Shown piece by piece: positions 7,269 to 14,728 of a stretch of 18,899 nt of DNA. Each line of letters begins with the position of its first letter. Positions within the stretch are counted from its first letter, which is position 1. Position numbers and translations under genes: made by a program. Source of the DNA: an uncultured Lachnospiraceae bacterium. Its GTDB lineage: Bacteria > Bacillota > Clostridia > Lachnospirales > Lachnospiraceae. Under the pieces are notes generated by a model. The model made no database searches and was not told the DNA's origin. It saw only the letters and a list, made by a program, of their open reading frames with translations. Location of the stretch: the NCBI GenBank assembly GCA_910586275.1, contig CAJUIM010000070.1, forward strand, positions 1-18,899, in the 5' to 3' direction.

Positions 7269-10208
7269 ATGGATGCTAAGGCAACAGAAAAGAGAATTAG
7301 GGGTTTGGAAAGCTATGAAGTGACAGAAGCCAGGGAAATTAAGGATTTGAATTCCTACGGGTATCTTCTGCGGCATAAGAAGACGGGGGCAAGGGTGGCT
7401 TTGCTGTCCAATGACGACGACAATAAGGTGTTTTACATCGGGTTCCGCACACCGCCGGCAGACAGCACGGGCGTGGCGCATATTATAGAGCATACGGTAC
7501 TTTGCGGGTCGGAACATTTTCCGGTAAAGGATCCGTTTATCGAACTGGCAAAAGGTTCTCTGAATACGTTTCTCAATGCCATGACTTATCCGGACAAAAC
7601 AGTATATCCGGTGGCCAGCTGCAATGACAAGGATTTCAGGAATCTGATGCATGTATATCTGGATGCGGTGTTTCATCCTAATATATACAAAGAGGAAAAA
7701 ATATTCCGGCAGGAAGGCTGGCACTATGAACTGGAAAGCCCGGAGGACGACCTGACAATCAACGGGGTGGTTTATAATGAGATGAAGGGTGCATTATCCT
7801 CACCGGACGATGTACTGGACTGGGAAGTGTTCAATTCTCTGTTTCCCGATACGCCTTACGGTACGGAAGCCGGCGGGAATCCGGATGTGATTCCGGATCT
7901 TACTTATGAGGATTATCTGGATTTTCACAGAAAATATTATCATCCATCCAATAGTTATATATATCTGTACGGTGATATGGATATGGCGGAGCAGCTGGAA
8001 TTTATAGACAGGGAGTATCTGTCCGGCTATGATGCTTTGGAAGTGGATTCCCGGATACCGGTACAGCCCTGCTTCGATGCGCCGAAGGAAGTCCATAAAG
8101 AATATTCCATTGCGGAGAGCGAGTCCGAAAAAGACAATACTTATCTTGCCTATAACACGGTGATAGGGGATAATTTGGACCGGAAGCTTTATATTGCATT
8201 TCAGGTGTTGGACTATGCCCTTTGCTCCGCACCGGGAGCCCCTTTAAAGGAAGCGCTGACGGAACACGGAATCGGAAAGGAGATCTACAGTTCCTATGAC
8301 AACGGCATTATGCAGCCGTTTTTCTCCGTGGTGGCAAAGAATACGGAAGCTTCCCGCAAGGAAGAGTTCGTGTCGGTGATTGAGGACGTGCTGAAGGAAC
8401 AGGCCGAGAAAGGGATTGACAGAAAAGCTTTGCTGGCGGGGCTGAATTATTTTGAGTTTAAATATAGGGAATCCGATTACGGAAGCTATCCCAAGGGACT
8501 GATGGTCGGGCTGCAGGTATTGGACAGCTGGCTGTATGCAGAGGACAAGCCGTTTATCCATGTGGAAGCCAACGATACTTTTGCCGCTTTGAAGCAGGAA
8601 GCGGAAACCGGATATTTCGAGGAACTGCTACGCAAGTATCTGCTGCAGAACAATCATAGGTCCGTGATTGTCCTTTCTCCGGTGAAAGGCCTGACGGCGA
8701 AAAAAGACGGTGAACTGCATAGGAAGCTGCAGGAGTACAAGGCTTCTCTGAGCAGAGAAGAAACAGAGGCCATCGTAAGGCAGACAAAGGAACTGGAACG
8801 CTATCAGGAGGAGCCAAATGCAAAGGAAGACTTGGCGAAAATCCCTCTCCTTACCAGGGAAGATATGAAAAAAGAGGCAGTGAACTATGTGAATGAGGAA
8901 AGGCATGCCGAAGATACGCTTATCCTTTTTCACAATATATTTACCAACGGCATCGGGTATCTGCGTTTTGTCTTTGATATCAGCGGCGTGCCGGAGGAAT
9001 TGTTCCCTTATATCGGCGTTCTGAAAAATGTGCTGGGAATGGTGGATACGGCAAATTATGCATACGGCGAACTGTATCATGAAACAAATATAAAGACTGG
9101 CGGCATCCAGATGGTGGCAAATACCTATGTCAATGCGGAGGACATTAAGGAGTATAAGGTAACATTTGAGGTAAAAGTGAAGGCATTGCATGAGAATCTG
9201 AAGGAGGCGTTCCGGCTGGCGGAGGAAATCCTGCTGACTTCCCGTTTTGAAGATATGAAGCGGCTGTATGATGTCATTGCGGAACTGAAATCCAGGATGC
9301 AGGCATCCATGTCTTCGGCCAGCCATTCCTTGGCGGCAGTGCGTGCATTGGCAGGGCTTTCGCCCACGGCGGCGGTAGCGGAACAGATCAGCGGGATACC
9401 ACAGTACCGCTTGGTGGAACGTCTGGAAAGCAGTTTTGAAGAGGAAAAGGAAAATCTGGTATCGAAACTGAAACGGCTGATGACATATATTTTCCGGCCG
9501 GAGAATCTGATGGTGGATTATACCGCCAGCGAGAAGGAGTACGCCGGACTGGAAGAGGCGGTAAATGCTTTCCGGGAGAAATTGTTTACGGAGCCGGTGA
9601 AGAAGGAAAGATATGTGCCGGTGCCGGAGTCGAAGAAGGAAGGGTATCTGACTTCCTCCCAAGTACAGTATGTATGCCGGGCAGGTAATTTCATCCGGAA
9701 GGGGCTGGCTTATACCGGTGCGCTGAGAGTGCTGAAGGTGATGATGGGCTATGATTATCTTTGGAACCGGGTGCGGGTAAAGGGAGGTGCCTATGGCTGT
9801 ATGTGTACCTTCGGCAAATCGGGGGACAGTTATTTCGTTTCTTATCGGGATCCCAATCTGGAGAAAACAGTGGAAGTATATGAACATGCGGCAGATTATA
9901 TAGAGTCATTCGAGGCGGACGAACGAACCATTACCCAATATATCATCGGGGCGGTCAGCGACTTGGATGTGCCGATGACTCCGGCGGTCAAAGGACTGTA
10001 TTCATTAACCGGATATATGACGAACCTGTCATTCGAAAGAGTGCAGAAGGAGCGGGATGAACTTCTGGCTGTGACGGAGGACACAATCCGCTCATTGGCC
10101 GGGCATATCCGTGCATTTATGGAAGCGGACTGCCTGTGCGTAGTGGGGAATGAGGAAAAACTGAAAGCCAGCGCATTGTTTGATACGGTGGAGGCTTTGT
10201 TCCACTAA
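7269..10208 (+). CDS. M16C zinc metallopeptidase (presequence protease/insulinase family)
   Basis: This 979-residue protein has the length and architecture of PreP-type M16C peptidases, two M16 halves in one chain forming a closed chamber that degrades short unfolded peptides. The inverted zinc motif HIIEH (71-75) supplies His71, His75 and catalytic Glu74; Glu171 in NEMKGALSSPDD is the expected third ligand. The segment VLCGSEHFPVKDPF (77-90) is characteristic of the family. The second half (about 520-979) has the RVKGGAYG element that lines the substrate site in the C-terminal M16 domain. There is no signal peptide, so it is probably cytosolic. The ATG at 7269 is preferred because AAAGGA lies about 10 bases upstream and the family starts near here. 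An earlier in-frame ATG at 7203 would add 22 residues unlike the family. The active site is intact. Confidence 0.95.
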   Translation: MDAKATEKRIRGLESYEVTEAREIKDLNSYGYLLRHKKTGARVALLSNDDDNKVFYIGFRTPPADSTGVAHIIEHTVLCGSEHFPVKDPFIELAKGSLNTFLNAMTYPDKTVYPVASCNDKDFRNLMHVYLDAVFHPNIYKEEKIFRQEGWHYELESPEDDLTINGVVYNEMKGALSSPDDVLDWEVFNSLFPDTPYGTEAGGNPDVIPDLTYEDYLDFHRKYYHPSNSYIYLYGDMDMAEQLEFIDREYLSGYDALEVDSRIPVQPCFDAPKEVHKEYSIAESESEKDNTYLAYNTVIGDNLDRKLYIAFQVLDYALCSAPGAPLKEALTEHGIGKEIYSSYDNGIMQPFFSVVAKNTEASRKEEFVSVIEDVLKEQAEKGIDRKALLAGLNYFEFKYRESDYGSYPKGLMVGLQVLDSWLYAEDKPFIHVEANDTFAALKQEAETGYFEELLRKYLLQNNHRSVIVLSPVKGLTAKKDGELHRKLQEYKASLSREETEAIVRQTKELERYQEEPNAKEDLAKIPLLTREDMKKEAVNYVNEERHAEDTLILFHNIFTNGIGYLRFVFDISGVPEELFPYIGVLKNVLGMVDTANYAYGELYHETNIKTGGIQMVANTYVNAEDIKEYKVTFEVKVKALHENLKEAFRLAEEILLTSRFEDMKRLYDVIAELKSRMQASMSSASHSLAAVRALAGLSPTAAVAEQISGIPQYRLVERLESSFEEEKENLVSKLKRLMTYIFRPENLMVDYTASEKEYAGLEEAVNAFREKLFTEPVKKERYVPVPESKKEGYLTSSQVQYVCRAGNFIRKGLAYTGALRVLKVMMGYDYLWNRVRVKGGAYGCMCTFGKSGDSYFVSYRDPNLEKTVEVYEHAADYIESFEADERTITQYIIGAVSDLDVPMTPAVKGLYSLTGYMTNLSFERVQKERDELLAVTEDTIRSLAGHIRAFMEADCLCVVGNEEKLKASALFDTVEALFH

Positions 10209-10234
10209 TGTCTGAAGTTTGTTTTCCGGCAGGC

Positions 10235-10325
10235 TGAGCCGGCGGCATGGGATTTTTTCTTCGGAAGTTGTTTTGGCATATCAGGGCAGCTTAGCGGAAG
10301 GAGGCATTTTCCTGCCGCCGGCTCA
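10235..10325. repeat. 13-bp perfect inverted repeat with 65-bp spacer
   Basis: TGAGCCGGCGGCA at 10235-10247 has its exact reverse complement at 10313-10325. With a one-base bulge the stem can extend by two more G-C pairs toward the loop. It overlaps the weak stem at 10226-10242, so the two folds are mutually exclusive, as in an attenuator. It could also be the ends of a small decayed insertion. Confidence 0.6.
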
Positions 10326-10332
10326 TTCCCAA

Positions 10333-10350
10333 AAACGGAAAACACCGTTT
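10333..10350. other. Small hairpin in the long gap
   Basis: AAACGG (10333-10338) and CCGTTT (10345-10350) pair over the 6-base loop AAAACA. No T-tract follows. Confidence 0.4.
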
Positions 10351-10522
10351 ATTGCGTAGGCTTTTCCTAAACTTAAGCCGCAGCCCGCGTCGGGAATCAT
10401 GTTTTCTTCGGACACGTTTCCGCTCCGGGGCGGCAACGTTCACCGACGGCAATGCGGCAGATGGAGGTGAGGGCGTAAAAGAGGACGGAAGCGGGAGGAA
10501 TGTTGGGTATTGGGGCTTTGCT

Positions 10523-10560
10523 GCAGGGAAATAAAGAGCAGGGAAATAAAGAGCAGGGAA
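10523..10560. repeat. 15-bp tandem repeat, 2.5 copies
   Basis: GCAGGGAAATAAAGA occurs at 10523-10537 and 10538-10552, followed by GCAGGGAA at 10553-10560. The array ends 20 bases before the lipoprotein start. Because the unit is a multiple of three it stays in frame with the lipoprotein, where it would read as repeats of GNKEQ if translation began upstream at 10500. Confidence 0.9.
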
Positions 10561-10580
10561 GCCGGAAGGGAGGACTGATT

Positions 10581-12023
10581 ATGAAAAAGAACGAAAAAGA
10601 AACACGGCAGGGTGTTTATGGCGGTCATGGATTTTGCATAGGAAGAGCCTTGCTGGCAGGGCTGGCTGCGGCTGGCGTGCTTTGCTTTAGCGGGTGCGGG
10701 AGCAGCGGGACGTTAGCGGATTCGTCGAAGGCCAGTGCGACGGCGGATGCCGGCGGGAGCGGGTATGCATCGGATGATATATACGCAGGAGAATACGCGG
10801 AGGAAGCGGCGGCGGAAGAGGGAGTGGCAGCAGAAACGGACATAGGCTCCGTGGCGGTGAACAGGAAGCTGATTAAGACAGTAAGAATGGATGTGGAGAC
10901 GGAGGAATTCGAGGTTCTTGTTTCCAAGCTGGAACAGAAGGTCAGAGTGCTTGGCGGTTATATCGAGGATATGAATGTGTATAACGGCAGCCGGCAGAGC
11001 GGGAAAGGAATCCGGCATGCATCCATGACGGTCCGCATTCCGAAGGAGCAGCTGGACGGGTTTGTGAGTGAGGTGAACGAGTGTTCCAATGTGGTAAGCA
11101 AGAACGAGAGCACGGAGGATGTGACGCTAAGTTATGTAGATTTGGAGAGCCATAAGAAAGTTTTGCTGGTGGAACAGGACCGGCTGCTGGATTTGCTGGA
11201 AAAGGCGGACACTATGGAGGATATCATTACCATTGAGGAAAGACTGTCCCAAGTGCGGTACGAATTGGAAAATATGGAATCCAGGCTCCGCACTTACGAT
11301 AATCTGGTGGATTTCTCCACAGTTTATCTGTCCATTGAAGAAGTAGAGATATTGACGCCGGCAGAGGAATTGTCGGATTGGGAAAAAATGGGCAATGGGT
11401 TTGTGCAGTCCGTGAAAAATCTGGTGAATGGGGTGAAAGGCTTCCTGATTGGTTTGGTAATTTGCCTTCCTTATCTTGTCTTTACGGCGTTATTGGTATT
11501 GTTGACTGCCTTGGTCATAAAGGCTGTGCTGAGAAAAAGCAGGAAGAAAGAGGCGGAAAGGCTTGCATATACATACGGAAGATCCGAAACGGCAGACAGG
11601 CAGATGCCGGTTAAGGAAGGGACATTGTTCCGTGGCTCTGTCTTAGGGAAAAATCTGCGGCAGGAAGCAGGGCCGCAAGGCAGTGCCCAAGAGGCTGGTC
11701 GGCGGCAGTCTGCCGGTCAGGGCGTAAACCGGAAGCAGGAGGAGGACGGCATAAAAGATATGTCCGGGGCTGCAGGAAGCAGGGATGCGTCCGGGCAGCC
11801 GGACAAGGAGCATGCTGCCGCCGGACAGCCGGAGGAAGAGAAACATGCGTCCGGGCAGCCGGGCAAGGAGCATGCTGCCGTCAAACAGCCGGGCACAGGG
11901 CCGGATGTGCCCATGCAGTCAGGAGCCGGGCAGGCAGGAAGCGGAGAGGCCGGGCATTTTTCCGGGCAGGGTGCGAAGGGCAGGACATCCGGACGGCCCA
12001 CGGAAACAGGAAAGAGAAAGTAA
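10581..12023 (+). CDS. DUF4349 lipoprotein with transmembrane segment and repetitive C-terminal tail
   Basis: This 480-residue envelope protein has a signal peptide with hydrophobic core 23-36 and lipobox FSGC, with Cys39 as the likely lipid-anchored residue. A low-complexity Ala/Glu/Ser linker (40-88) precedes the DUF4349 domain (about 93-318). That domain includes a helical, probably coiled-coil stretch (185-240) and ends in one transmembrane segment (about 286-315) followed by RKSRKK. By the positive-inside rule the last 160 residues face the cytosol. That tail (340-480) is rich in Gly, Gln, Ala, Lys and Glu, and contains repeats such as ASGQPDKEHAA and ASGQPGKEHAA. The function of DUF4349 is not established. 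GGGAGGA lies about 6 bases before the ATG at 10581. An in-frame ATG at 10500 would bury the signal peptide 27 residues in. The stop is just before the era ribosome site. Confidence 0.85.
   Translation: MKKNEKETRQGVYGGHGFCIGRALLAGLAAAGVLCFSGCGSSGTLADSSKASATADAGGSGYASDDIYAGEYAEEAAAEEGVAAETDIGSVAVNRKLIKTVRMDVETEEFEVLVSKLEQKVRVLGGYIEDMNVYNGSRQSGKGIRHASMTVRIPKEQLDGFVSEVNECSNVVSKNESTEDVTLSYVDLESHKKVLLVEQDRLLDLLEKADTMEDIITIEERLSQVRYELENMESRLRTYDNLVDFSTVYLSIEEVEILTPAEELSDWEKMGNGFVQSVKNLVNGVKGFLIGLVICLPYLVFTALLVLLTALVIKAVLRKSRKKEAERLAYTYGRSETADRQMPVKEGTLFRGSVLGKNLRQEAGPQGSAQEAGRRQSAGQGVNRKQEEDGIKDMSGAAGSRDASGQPDKEHAAAGQPEEEKHASGQPGKEHAAVKQPGTGPDVPMQSGAGQAGSGEAGHFSGQGAKGRTSGRPTETGKRK
11785..11880 (+). 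repeat. 60-bp-period direct repeat inside the DUF4349 tail
   Basis: The 36 bases at 11785-11820 recur at 11845-11880 with a single difference (A at 11803, G at 11863). The period is exactly 60 bases, or 20 codons. The 24 bases between are a diverged version of the same GQP-rich unit. The pattern indicates recent in-frame duplication. Confidence 0.9.
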
Positions 12024-12040
12024 CTTTGGAGGAAGAAGAG

Positions 12041-12958
12041 TTGAGAGATAATTTTAAATCGGGCTTTGCCACATTGATCGGAAGGCCCAACGTGGGGAAA
12101 TCTACATTGATGAATCATCTGATCGGGCAGAAAATCGCAATTACAAGCAATAAACCCCAGACCACACGGAACAGGATACAGACGGTATATACTTCGGAAG
12201 AGGGGCAGATTGTATTTGTGGACACACCGGGTATCCACAAGGCGAAAAATAAGCTGGGAAACTATATGGTGAAAGTGGCGCAGAATACCATAAATGAGGT
12301 GGATGTGGTGCTTTGGCTGGTGGAGCCCACTGCTTTTATCGGAGCCGGTGAACGGCATATTATAGATCAGCTGAAAAAAACAAAAACGCCGGTTATCCTT
12401 GTGATCAATAAAATAGACACGGTGAAAAAGGACGAGATTCTGCTGTTTATTGACACATACCGAAAGGAACTGGATTTTGCGGAAATAGTTCCCGTGTCCG
12501 CGCTGAAGGGGGACAATACGAAGGAACTGATTGCATGCATTATGAAATATCTGCCTTATGGGCCGGCCTTTTATGACGAAGATACGGTAACGGATCAGCC
12601 GGAGCGGCAGATTGTGGCGGAACTTATCAGGGAAAAGGCTCTGCGCTGCCTGGAAGAGGAGGTTCCCCACGGCGTAGCGGTGACGGTGGAGCGCATGAAA
12701 TTCCGTAAGTCGGCAAAACATGCAAAAATAGCGGATATTGAGGCAAATATTATATGCGAAAGGGAGTCACATAAAGGCATCATTATCGGGAAACAGGGAG
12801 CGATGCTGAAAAAAATCGGCAGTCTGGCACGGCCGGAAATAGAAAATATGTTGGAGTGCAGAGTGAATCTGCAGCTTTGGGTAAAAGTCAGGAAGGACTG
12901 GCGGGACAGTGATTTGTACATGAAAAATTTCGGTTACAATCCGAAAGATTCCGAATAG
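12041..12958 (+). CDS. era: GTPase Era, 16S rRNA/30S assembly factor
   Basis: This 305-residue protein matches Era in length and domains. Era binds the 3' end of 16S rRNA and assists 30S maturation. G1 is GRPNVGKS (14-21), G3 is DTPG (61-64), G4 is NKID (123-126) and G5 is SAL (153-155). A C-terminal KH domain includes GIIIGKQGAMLKKIG (246-260). I choose a TTG start at 12041 because GGAGG (12028-12032) lies 8 bases before it and the protein then begins MRDNFKSGFATLIG, as in the family. The TTG at 12026 would overlap its own ribosome site. The ribosome site follows the DUF4349 stop by four bases, so the two genes are probably co-transcribed. yqzL-like and recO follow. Confidence 0.95.
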   Translation: MRDNFKSGFATLIGRPNVGKSTLMNHLIGQKIAITSNKPQTTRNRIQTVYTSEEGQIVFVDTPGIHKAKNKLGNYMVKVAQNTINEVDVVLWLVEPTAFIGAGERHIIDQLKKTKTPVILVINKIDTVKKDEILLFIDTYRKELDFAEIVPVSALKGDNTKELIACIMKYLPYGPAFYDEDTVTDQPERQIVAELIREKALRCLEEEVPHGVAVTVERMKFRKSAKHAKIADIEANIICERESHKGIIIGKQGAMLKKIGSLARPEIENMLECRVNLQLWVKVRKDWRDSDLYMKNFGYNPKDSE

Positions 12959-13010
12959 GAAAGACGAAAAAAGCGAACCCTAACATTATAAAGCAGAGAG
13001 AAAACAGGAG

Positions 13011-13056
13011 ATGTGCTTCCGGGATTTGGATTGGAATATAAAATCCCGGGGCACAT
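13011..13056 (+). promoter_or_regulatory. Long hairpin in the era - yqzL-like gap
   Basis: ATGTGC (13011-13016) and CCGGGATTT (13019-13027) pair with AAATCCCGG (13041-13049) and GCACAT (13051-13056). This gives 15 base pairs with a small TT/G internal loop and a 13-base terminal loop. No U-tract follows, and the next ATG is 22 bases away. It is more likely an mRNA processing, stability or translational control element than a terminator. Confidence 0.65.
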
Positions 13057-13078
13057 ATAAAGGTTTAGGGGGCACAGG

Positions 13079-13267
13079 ATGAAAGAGTCAAATTACTGGG
13101 AACAATTTTTATGTACGGGAAGTGTGGAAGATTATCTGAAATTCCGGAAAAAATCGGATGGAGGCAGTGCGGCTGCCGAATGCGCGGTGACAGGAGAGAA
13201 CCCCTATGCAGGAATTCATAAATTTAACAGGGATGGTTTTGAAGACGGTGCCTATCGGGGAATATGA
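13079..13267 (+). CDS. yqzL: YqzL-like small protein
   Basis: The 62-residue protein begins MKESNYWEQFLCTGSVEDYL. The WxxFxxTGSxxxYLxF pattern (7-22) resembles the short YqzL family, whose Bacillus gene also lies between era and recO. The rest (24-62) is polar and looks unstructured. A GGGGGC and AGG just upstream of ATG 13079 provide a ribosome site. The 3' end overlaps the start of recO by 62 bases in another frame, so translation of the two may be coupled. The function of YqzL is unknown to me. Family assignment rests on the short motif plus synteny. Confidence 0.7.
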   Translation: MKESNYWEQFLCTGSVEDYLKFRKKSDGGSAAAECAVTGENPYAGIHKFNRDGFEDGAYRGI

Positions 13268-13859
13268 CAGGCGCGTTGTGATTCTCACAAAGGAACGGGG
13301 GAAAGTGTCGGCTTTTGCCAAAGGCGCACGGAAACCCAACAGCCGTCTGCTGGCGGCAACTTCGCCCTTTACGTTCGGGGAATTCAGATTATATGAGGGA
13401 AGGTCGTCGTATAATATTATGGAGACGGATATTTCCAATTACTTCGAAGGGTTCCGGGAGGACTTTGAGACTGCGTGTTACGGCATGTATTTTCTGGAAG
13501 TAATGGACTATTATACAAGGGAGAACAATGATGAAAAGCGGATGCTGAAACTTCTGTATCAGTCGCTGCGGGCACTGCAGCTTCCAAGCTTACATAAGGA
13601 ATTGATACGGTATATTTTTGAAATCAAGGCTTTGACGCTGAACGGGGAATATCCGGGACTTCCTGAGAACAGGGAATATTTGGATTCCACGGTCTATACG
13701 ATGAACTACATAACGGAAAGCACGGTGGAGAGACTTTACACATTTACCGTTTCGGAAGAAGTGCTTTCGGAACTCCGGGCCATTGCGGACGGATTCCGCA
13801 AAAGATTCATGGACAGGGAAATGAAGAGCCTGACAATACTGGAAGGGATAAATTCTTAA
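13206..13859 (+). CDS. recO: DNA repair protein RecO
   Basis: RecO helps load RecA at gaps by displacing single-strand-binding protein and anneals complementary strands in the RecFOR pathway. The N-terminal OB fold is clear: LTGMVLKTVPIGEYDRRVVI (7-26), then TKERGKVSAFAKGARKPNSR (28-47), the family signature. A helical C-terminal domain follows (about 85-217). At 217 residues it is shorter than the usual 240-250, and it has one cysteine only, so the C-terminal four-cysteine zinc site found in many RecO proteins is missing; the place where it would sit reads NGEYPGLPENREYL. AGGAG at 13192-13196 supports the ATG at 13206. Its position after era and before glyS agrees with Firmicutes. Confidence 0.92.
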   Translation: MQEFINLTGMVLKTVPIGEYDRRVVILTKERGKVSAFAKGARKPNSRLLAATSPFTFGEFRLYEGRSSYNIMETDISNYFEGFREDFETACYGMYFLEVMDYYTRENNDEKRMLKLLYQSLRALQLPSLHKELIRYIFEIKALTLNGEYPGLPENREYLDSTVYTMNYITESTVERLYTFTVSEEVLSELRAIADGFRKRFMDREMKSLTILEGINS

Positions 13860-13866
13860 TTTTATA

Positions 13867-13895
13867 TTGAAAAACCAATCTAAGTCGGATATAAT
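13867..13895 (+). promoter_or_regulatory. Strong sigma-A-type promoter between recO and the lipoprotein gene
   Basis: TTGAAA (13867-13872) and a perfect TATAAT (13890-13895) are separated by exactly 17 bases. Transcription should start near 13902, giving a leader of about 80 nt to the lipoprotein ATG at 13985. It begins only eight bases after the recO stop and may also drive glyS and alaS. Confidence 0.8.
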
Positions 13896-13984
13896 AGTGT
13901 GAATGTAAAGGAAATATGCGAATCAAGGGACAGGCTGCGGAACGTAGGCGTTTCCGGGATTCACAGATTCGGAGGGCAGAATCA

Positions 13985-14629
13985 ATGCATAAAATGAAAT
14001 CGGCAGCCGGCATACTTCTGGCAGTGCTTTTATTATGGGGCTGCGGGGAAAAGGATGCGGATCTGGGAGACGAGATGACAGTGGAGGCGGCAGAGGCCGT
14101 GACTTCGGAATTGGAAGTACAGAAGGACGGAAGTATCGTTGAGACTCTGGTGGAGGATTTCGGAAAGGACTATTATACGGAGGATACCCTTAAAAACATG
14201 ATACTTGCCGAGGTGGCGGAGTTTAACGGGAGCCATGGGGAGGCGCAGGTTTCCGTCGGGAAGCTGGAACAGAAGAACGGCGAGGTCACCTTACAGATGG
14301 TATATCCTTCTGCGGAAATCTATTCCGCATACAATACCGATGAATACAACAATAAATCCCTATTCTGCGGCACCGTGGCGGAAGCCGACCGTGCGGGATT
14401 CTCACTGGACGTTACCCTGCAGGATACAAAGGGGGAGAAGACCGTCGGCAAGGAGGAACTTCTGGAGATGGGGGAACAGTACATTCTTATCTCGGAAAAT
14501 CCTATGTTGGTGAAAGTGGCCGGAAAAATCCAATATGTGAGCAGCAATGTGACCGTCAGCGGCAGGAGCGAGGCGAGACTGTCGGGAGAAGACGGGGCAG
14601 GGGACAAGTATTATATTGTATACAAGTAA
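13985..14629 (+). CDS. Small predicted lipoprotein of unknown function
   Basis: This 214-residue protein starts with a signal peptide (Lys3, Lys5, hydrophobic 7-18) and a lipobox-like LWGC with Cys20 as the likely acylation site. It should therefore be anchored outside the membrane. The mature part is acidic and predicted to be mainly beta strands and helices, with no motif I recognise. GGAGG at 13971-13975 lies 9 bases before the ATG at 13985. An in-frame ATG at 13916 would add 23 Arg-rich residues in front of the signal peptide and is less likely. It follows its own strong promoter and lies 99 bp upstream of glyS, with which it may share a transcript. I do not know a function. Confidence 0.75.
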   Translation: MHKMKSAAGILLAVLLLWGCGEKDADLGDEMTVEAAEAVTSELEVQKDGSIVETLVEDFGKDYYTEDTLKNMILAEVAEFNGSHGEAQVSVGKLEQKNGEVTLQMVYPSAEIYSAYNTDEYNNKSLFCGTVAEADRAGFSLDVTLQDTKGEKTVGKEELLEMGEQYILISENPMLVKVAGKIQYVSSNVTVSGRSEARLSGEDGAGDKYYIVYK

Positions 14630-14653
14630 AAACAGGCTTTAACGGACATCAGG

Positions 14654-14689
14654 CCCATGCATGGCAGATCGGCTTTGTCGGCATGCGGG
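14654..14689 (+). other. Stem-loop in the leader of glyS
   Basis: CCCATGC (14654-14660) pairs with GCATGCGGG (14681-14689) if one C is bulged, and an inner GGCA/TGTC helix fits within. The 99-bp gap lacks the conserved T-box sequence and is too short for a T-box. The fold could be a weak regulatory or stability element. Confidence 0.4.
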
Positions 14690-14728
14690 TGTTTCGTTGC
14701 AATATAGATAAAGGAGCATACAATTATT

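Larger units (their letters stand above)
10209..10580. other. 372-bp gap with repeats and possible weak terminator
   Basis: No convincing gene lies here. Just past the peptidase stop, CCGGC (10226-10230) and GCCGG (10238-10242) form a small stem with TTTTTT at 10253-10258, a weak terminator candidate. A 13-bp perfect inverted repeat follows (10235-10247 with 10313-10325), then a 6-bp hairpin (10333-10350), then a 15-bp tandem repeat before the next gene. No good promoter was found, although the DUF4349 gene might be expected to have one here. Confidence 0.55.

Noticed and set aside
8628..9887. 419-codon open frame on the minus strand
   Set aside because: It lies entirely within the M16C peptidase gene opposite an intact family protein, and its His/Ile/Leu-rich product is typical of an antisense shadow.
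10352..10534. 60-codon plus-strand frame in the long gap
   Set aside because: It has no ribosome site, an Arg-rich low-complexity product, and runs into the tandem repeat.
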